A stretch of 25,018 bases of DNA from a virus. Below, piece by piece: positions 20,565 to 25,018 of this stretch. A model generated the notes under the pieces. It was not told the DNA's origin. It saw nothing but the letters and a program-made list of their open reading frames with translations, and ran no database searches. Both the position numbers and the translations under genes were made by a program. Each line of letters opens with the position of its first letter. Within the stretch, counting starts at the first letter, position 1. The stretch covers positions 1 to 25,018 of IMG/VR virus record IMGVR_UViG_3300042445_000200; one strand, 5' to 3'.

Positions 20565-21773
20565 ATGTTTCAAATCCCAACAGGCAATGACTTAGTAACA
20601 TTCATCAAAGATTTCACAGGCTCAACTAATGACGATGAAATAAAGAAATGTATCTTTATGGCTGAGTTATCAATGCGTAACATTGAATTACCCGCATTAC
20701 GAAGTGATCCATATGCGCCAGAAAACATTGGCATAGCAGACGCAATGGGACATATTCCTATTCCGGGCGATATGAACAAGCCTATATTGTTCTTCAAACA
20801 AGGACAACAATATAACACAAGTGCAACCGCAACTGGTATAAGTGGGCAAACTACGATTATTTTAACAAGTGTCCCAAATCAACAAATTCAAGTTGGTATG
20901 ATTGTAACCGGAACAGGCATTGGTGTAGGCGCAAGTGTATATGCGGCACCAAGTTCAACTATTGGATCAGTCATTACATTGACAGTAGCCAATGGTGGCA
21001 CGGTAAGTGGAACTATTGATTTTACAACAGTAGGATCACAAAGTAGTCAAACAGGTCCTTGGATTGTATATGATAGAATCGGTGATAGAGATATCATTAC
21101 ACAAGGTATGGTAGCACAACTATATCTACAACCAGTCAATGTTCCAGCAGTTATTCGTGGTAAGTTCAGTGAAGTTTATGACAAATATCAGTTCTTACCA
21201 TATGTTGCGGCAGGCGATCTTATCAATATGTATTATTACAAAGCGTGGCCTTTATTGTTTGCACCATTAGATGATACATTAGTTAGTGATACAGGTAGCG
21301 TAAATCCTATCAGTGGTAGTGGTCCTTGGTTAATTGCTATTAGTGGAATGACTGAAACATCAGCATTAACAGTTGGCGATCATATCAGTGCAACAGCAGG
21401 AACAGGTAGTCTAGGAACTAACTTTACAACAGCAATCGTTACATCTATTGTAGATAGCACAACTATTCAAGTAAGTGTTACAGGTGGATCGTCACCGGCT
21501 GGTGGAACAATCACAGACATTATTATCATAGACCAAACAGTTCAAAGTAATCCTGTATTACAAACTTGGGCAGAGGGTTATGTATATTCTACATTGCGTG
21601 AATATTACATTAAGCGTCACAACGCAGAAGATGCCGCAGTGTATGCAAGCAAATACGATAATGCGTGGAACATTGTAAATGACCAAAACAATCTTGGCAA
21701 ATGGAGTGGTGGTCACACACGACTAACTTCAGTATGGCAACCTAGACAGTATCGTCAATATAACATAAAGTAA
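20565..21773 (+). CDS. Putative head-tail connector/adaptor with two inserted beta domains
   Basis: The protein has 402 residues. Three blocks look like one helical and beta core. Residues 1-81 begin with a helix-rich start, including DEIKKCIFMAELSMRNIELP. Residues 163-237 include YDRIGDRDIITQGMVAQLYL and DLINMYYYKAWPLL. Residues 328-402 are a helical end with LQTWAEGYVYSTLREYYIKR and EDAAVYASKYDNAW. This resembles adaptor proteins that dock under the portal in short-tailed phages (YYxxxPxL followed by a helical pair). Residues 82-157 and 238-324 are Thr/Gly/Ser/Val-rich beta modules that interrupt the core. Ribosome site GAGGA overlaps the end of the previous gene. The adaptor call is moderate; the domain architecture is seen directly. 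Confidence 0.55.
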   Translation: MFQIPTGNDLVTFIKDFTGSTNDDEIKKCIFMAELSMRNIELPALRSDPYAPENIGIADAMGHIPIPGDMNKPILFFKQGQQYNTSATATGISGQTTIILTSVPNQQIQVGMIVTGTGIGVGASVYAAPSSTIGSVITLTVANGGTVSGTIDFTTVGSQSSQTGPWIVYDRIGDRDIITQGMVAQLYLQPVNVPAVIRGKFSEVYDKYQFLPYVAAGDLINMYYYKAWPLLFAPLDDTLVSDTGSVNPISGSGPWLIAISGMTETSALTVGDHISATAGTGSLGTNFTTAIVTSIVDSTTIQVSVTGGSSPAGGTITDIIIIDQTVQSNPVLQTWAEGYVYSTLREYYIKRHNAEDAAVYASKYDNAWNIVNDQNNLGKWSGGHTRLTSVWQPRQYRQYNIK

Positions 21774-21777
21774 AACT

Positions 21778-24516
21778 ATGGCTAACATTTCATCAAACAA
21801 CTTAACATCACTATATGGTGGTAATCAGGACACTGTTATTACAACTACAGTTGTTCCAAATGTTGCCGGAACAATACCAAGTAAAAACTTAACTACATTA
21901 TACAGTGGTTCGGGTGCTCCTGTAACAGCAACAACACCTTATGGTAATGCTAATGTAGAACGATTTCTAAGCATAGGCACGGATGGAGGTAACACAGTTA
22001 CTAACATCAATATGGCTGGTGATTTGACTGTTGGTGGACTAAGCAATTTAGGTAACGTGGGTAATGTTACTATTACTGGTGGAACATTAAACTATGTGTT
22101 GCAAACAGATGGTGCTGGTAGTCTAAGTTGGGTTCAACAGATTGGTGCTAACACAGTAAATGGCAGTGAGTTTATACATTTTGATGTAGTATCTACGGGT
22201 AACAATCAAACATTTAGTAACGCAAACATTGCACTATATTCAAGCAATGTCAATATGAACGTTATGAAGAATGGTATCAATATTGAACCTTCATTGTTTG
22301 TAAAAACAGGCAATACAACGATTCAAGTCAATATACTATTAAACGCTGGTGATACGATTGATATATTAGCGGCAGCAGGTGGCGGAGGTGGCTCTGGAAC
22401 TCCTGGTGGCAATATTACACAAGTTCAGTATAATGGTGGCGGCGTATTCTCAGCAAATGCAAGTTTTACATTTGACCAACCCAATAGTTTAATGACTGTG
22501 GGCAACATCAATACTGGTAATATAATATCAAGTGGTGGAACTAATACAACAAGTGTTATTCATCAGTTTATTCCTAATGGTGTTAGTTTTGCAACTAATG
22601 CTACTAATATTGCTACTTATGAATTAGCGACAATATATCATCCAAACGCAAGCACAGCATATCCTGGTGATAGAGTTGTTAGAAGTCGTGGCAATGCTAC
22701 TACACCAACAACAGCAGTTAGTGGTGATAGGATCTATCAAAAATCTGGATTTGTTTATAATGGCAATACTAATGTTTTTGCTGTTGCTGAAACATACACA
22801 TCAACAGGTGGAATAAATGCTAATGCTAATGCTGTTTGGACAGGTGGTCAATTTAATGTTACTACAGGTAATCCTGGTGGCGATACAGGTAATCAAAGTG
22901 CTCTAAGTTCTCAAAATACTTTAGCATTTAATAATAGTGGTGGATTGACTATTACTCCAGGCACAGCACCTAACAGCGCAAGTTTAGGACAAACTGAAAG
23001 TGCTATATTCATACAAAGTTGGGGACTAAACACAACTGCCCTTGATGGTGTAGGTGGTATAAACTCACAAAGGGCGCGGGGTAACAGAGATGGTGCATTG
23101 AGTGTTCAACCTGGTGATGATTTAGGACGATGGAATATTTGGGGTTATAATGGCAATAACTATCAAACTGGTAATGCCGCAGCCTTGGTTGCAGAAGTAT
23201 CAAGTGATTATGTTGCAAACGCAAGTATTATTCCTATTGATATGCGTATTAGGGCTGTAAGTAATACAGGAGCCGGACAGCAAACATATTTTTATGGTAA
23301 TGGCACAGCAAATTTTCCCGGCAGTATTGTTACTACAGGCACTGCCAATGTAGGCAACTTAAATGTTACTGGTGTAAGTAATCTTGGTGCTAATGGTAAT
23401 GTTATTATTACAGGTGGTAGTGCTGGACAAGCACTTGTTACAAATGGTAGTGGTAATCTAAGTTGGGGTAATGTCGCTAACTCAGCAAATGCAAACTACG
23501 CAAACTTTGCAGGAACAGCGTTCAGCGTTGCTGGCGCTAATGTAACAGGATTTGTTTCAAATGCTTCATATGCTAACTATGCTACAATAGCGTTTAGTGT
23601 ATCTGGTAGTAATGTAAATGGTGCAGTTGGATTAGCAACATATGCTACAACAGCAAATAGTGTAGCAGTTGCTAATGTTAGTGGTATAGGCAACATTGCA
23701 GTTATAAATCTAAATGGCAACACAAATCAAGTATTATCAGGTTTAGGAACTTGGGTTCCTCAAGTTGGTGGTAGTGGTAATGGCGTGCCAGCCGGAACAA
23801 CAAATCAAGTTCAAACAAACGCTGGTAATGGATTCTTTGGCAGTATGTCTGGATTTGAAATAGATTCTACTATAGGTTTAGTCAAAGTTCCTAATATTAG
23901 TGCTACTGGAAATATATTTTCTAACTCTTACCTATCTACTCCAATAGCATACACAGCAAACTTGATTGTTTATACAGCAGGCAATGCAAACATATTGATG
24001 ACGGCAGTAGGATCTAATGTTGGTGTTACAGGTAATCTAAATGTTACTGGTAACATTTTTCATCAAACTGGCACAGCAAACTTGAATATTTTGAATGTTG
24101 CTAATGCATCAACATTCAGTGGCAATGTATCATTTAACGCTCCTATCATAGGATTGCCATCACTTAGTATTGACTCATTTGATGATGGTGGTGTATTTAC
24201 AAGGACTTTAGACGTATTGTCACAACAAATTGCGTATGATACAACACCATTTAATGTCAATCACCCATTAAATGTTGGTGCGGCAAATATGCAGGTAGGC
24301 AGTAGTGCTAACTTACAATACATATTCTTAAATGGTGCGGCAAATACATACTATATGACTCCTATAAATTATCCAGGAGTAACATCAAATGTTCATTGGG
24401 CAAGTGGTAGTGCTCCATCAACTGGGGTAGCAAATAAATGGAATGTATATTCATTCAATGTGTTATGCACCGCGGCAAATACAGTAGAGATTTTTGCTTC
24501 AACAAGCACATACTAA
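21778..24516 (+). CDS. Tail-fibre/spike-like modular beta-repeat protein
   Basis: The protein has 912 residues, extremely rich in Asn, Gly, Thr, Ser and Ala, with hydrophobic residues alternating as in beta-helical or trimeric fibres. The N-terminus holds an internal duplication, NLTSLYGG (8-15) and NLTTLYSG (38-45). Repeated modules are: SNLGxxGNVxITGG...GxGxLSW at about 90-120 and 532-564; TQVQYNGGGVFSA at about 214-226 and TNQVQTNAGNGFFG near 675; and an Ala/Asn-Tyr stretch (ANYANFAGTAFSV) at about 573-640. A VSGIGNIAVINLNGN unit at about 636-650 recurs twice in the next gene. A Gly5 linker lies near 201. No catalytic motif for a depolymerase is visible. Start ATG 21778 has no clear ribosome site. 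Host-recognition fibre is the likely role. Confidence 0.7.
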   Translation: MANISSNNLTSLYGGNQDTVITTTVVPNVAGTIPSKNLTTLYSGSGAPVTATTPYGNANVERFLSIGTDGGNTVTNINMAGDLTVGGLSNLGNVGNVTITGGTLNYVLQTDGAGSLSWVQQIGANTVNGSEFIHFDVVSTGNNQTFSNANIALYSSNVNMNVMKNGINIEPSLFVKTGNTTIQVNILLNAGDTIDILAAAGGGGGSGTPGGNITQVQYNGGGVFSANASFTFDQPNSLMTVGNINTGNIISSGGTNTTSVIHQFIPNGVSFATNATNIATYELATIYHPNASTAYPGDRVVRSRGNATTPTTAVSGDRIYQKSGFVYNGNTNVFAVAETYTSTGGINANANAVWTGGQFNVTTGNPGGDTGNQSALSSQNTLAFNNSGGLTITPGTAPNSASLGQTESAIFIQSWGLNTTALDGVGGINSQRARGNRDGALSVQPGDDLGRWNIWGYNGNNYQTGNAAALVAEVSSDYVANASIIPIDMRIRAVSNTGAGQQTYFYGNGTANFPGSIVTTGTANVGNLNVTGVSNLGANGNVIITGGSAGQALVTNGSGNLSWGNVANSANANYANFAGTAFSVAGANVTGFVSNASYANYATIAFSVSGSNVNGAVGLATYATTANSVAVANVSGIGNIAVINLNGNTNQVLSGLGTWVPQVGGSGNGVPAGTTNQVQTNAGNGFFGSMSGFEIDSTIGLVKVPNISATGNIFSNSYLSTPIAYTANLIVYTAGNANILMTAVGSNVGVTGNLNVTGNIFHQTGTANLNILNVANASTFSGNVSFNAPIIGLPSLSIDSFDDGGVFTRTLDVLSQQIAYDTTPFNVNHPLNVGAANMQVGSSANLQYIFLNGAANTYYMTPINYPGVTSNVHWASGSAPSTGVANKWNVYSFNVLCTAANTVEIFASTSTY

Positions 24517-24528
24517 TAAGGAAACAAG

Positions 24529-25018
24529 ATGACGACACGCGGTGAAATAAACAGTAACTTCTATCAAATAGTAAATGTTGATGGTAATGGAGCACCGACT
24601 TCAGTAAAGACGCAATATATTACAAGTGGTAATGTAGATAACGCAATACACGCTAACGTTGCTGATGTAGCAAATAGCGTAAGTGTAAGCAATGTAGCCG
24701 GTATAGGTAACATTGCTGTATTAAACTTAGACGGCAACAGTGGTAACATTCTTTATGGTAATGGTGTGTTCAGCACTGTTCCTAATGTAAGTAATGTAGC
24801 AAACGCTAACTTTGCAAACTTTGCTGGAACAGCATTCAATGTAAGTGGATCTAATGTAAGTGGAACAGTAGCAAACGCTAACTATAGCGCATATGCGGGT
24901 AATGCTAACGTAGCAGCCGTCGCTAACAGTGTAGCAGTAGCAAACGTATCTGGCATAGGTAACATAGCAACTATCAACTTAGATGGTAATGTAAGCAATG
25001 TATTACACGGTGATGGGT
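24529..25018 (+). CDS. Second fibre-like repeat protein (3' end outside window)
   Basis: The start follows AAGGAAACAAGATG, 12 bases after the previous stop. The frame stays open for 163 codons to the right edge. After MTTRGEINSNFYQIVNVDGNG and a short linker come repeats shared with the upstream fibre-like protein: VAGIGNIAVLNLDGN, ANFANFAGTAFNVSGSNV, then VSGIGNIATINLDGN. The composition (Asn, Ala, Val, Gly, Ser) is the same. It is a paralogue, probably arising by duplication of the repeat modules, and may be another part of the same fibre. The 5' region differs from its neighbour, as if a different N-terminal attachment segment was joined to shared repeats. Confidence 0.75.
   Translation, partial: MTTRGEINSNFYQIVNVDGNGAPTSVKTQYITSGNVDNAIHANVADVANSVSVSNVAGIGNIAVLNLDGNSGNILYGNGVFSTVPNVSNVANANFANFAGTAFNVSGSNVSGTVANANYSAYAGNANVAAVANSVAVANVSGIGNIATINLDGNVSNVLHGDG

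Noticed and set aside
1-25018. tRNA genes, transposases, integrase or attachment sites
   Set aside because: No cloverleaf-like element, transposase or integrase motif, or flanking direct repeat was recognised by eye. A tRNA scan of the full genome would be decisive.

Overview
The window is part of the genome of a tailed, double-stranded DNA phage. It is AT-rich, tightly packed, and all genes but one lie on the + strand. The virion set is complete enough to be sure of this: terminase large subunit, portal, scaffold-like protein, HK97-fold coat protein, a putative connector/adaptor and fibre-like proteins. There is no tape-measure protein, tail tube or sheath, but there are Gln/Ala-rich ejection-protein-like genes, so a short-tailed (podovirus-type) particle is the best guess. 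The coat and portal resemble the P22/SU10 side of phage diversity rather than T4. The host cannot be read from the sequence. Codon use and Shine-Dalgarno sites of the AAGGAA type suggest a Gram-negative, probably aquatic, bacterium (inference).

Layout. 1-4906: the end of a collagen-like protein, then three probable virion/ejection proteins. 4917-8073: accessory genes mixed with a low-complexity virion-like protein, namely a Dps-type miniferritin with intact ferroxidase residues, a Pro/Gln repeat protein, a GNAT-like gene on the minus strand and a GT4 glycosyltransferase. 8088-10800: small genes, including a candidate small terminase with a Gly-Arg-Pro motif and two proteins sharing an INxxRGPTxGN peptide. 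10800-19361: the head module, with terL, an orphan DNA methyltransferase, a Cys/His mini-protein, a 44-residue TTG-start gene, portal, a small unknown gene, scaffold and major capsid protein. 19362-19977: a short cassette flanked by terminators, with its own sigma70-type promoters and one or two tiny genes (moron-like). 19978-25018: an unknown protein, an adaptor with two inserted beta domains, and two paralogous fibre-like proteins, the second running off the right edge.

Regulation. A TAAATA motif resembling the T4 late promoter (TATAAATA) recurs in front of about ten transcription units, including a back-to-back pair serving the divergent genes at 6889 (minus) and 6952 (plus). At about half the sites it lies 21-33 bases upstream of the start codon. 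At four genes it is only 4-7 bases upstream, with no Shine-Dalgarno site, which would give leaderless mRNAs if it works as in T4. One other copy sits immediately before a 10-bp hairpin. The phage may therefore use a dedicated late sigma factor encoded outside the window. Genes within operons are coupled by ATGA or TAATG overlaps.

The items most worth checking are the phage Dps, the TAAATA/leaderless start system, and the self-contained cassette between the coat gene and the tail genes.
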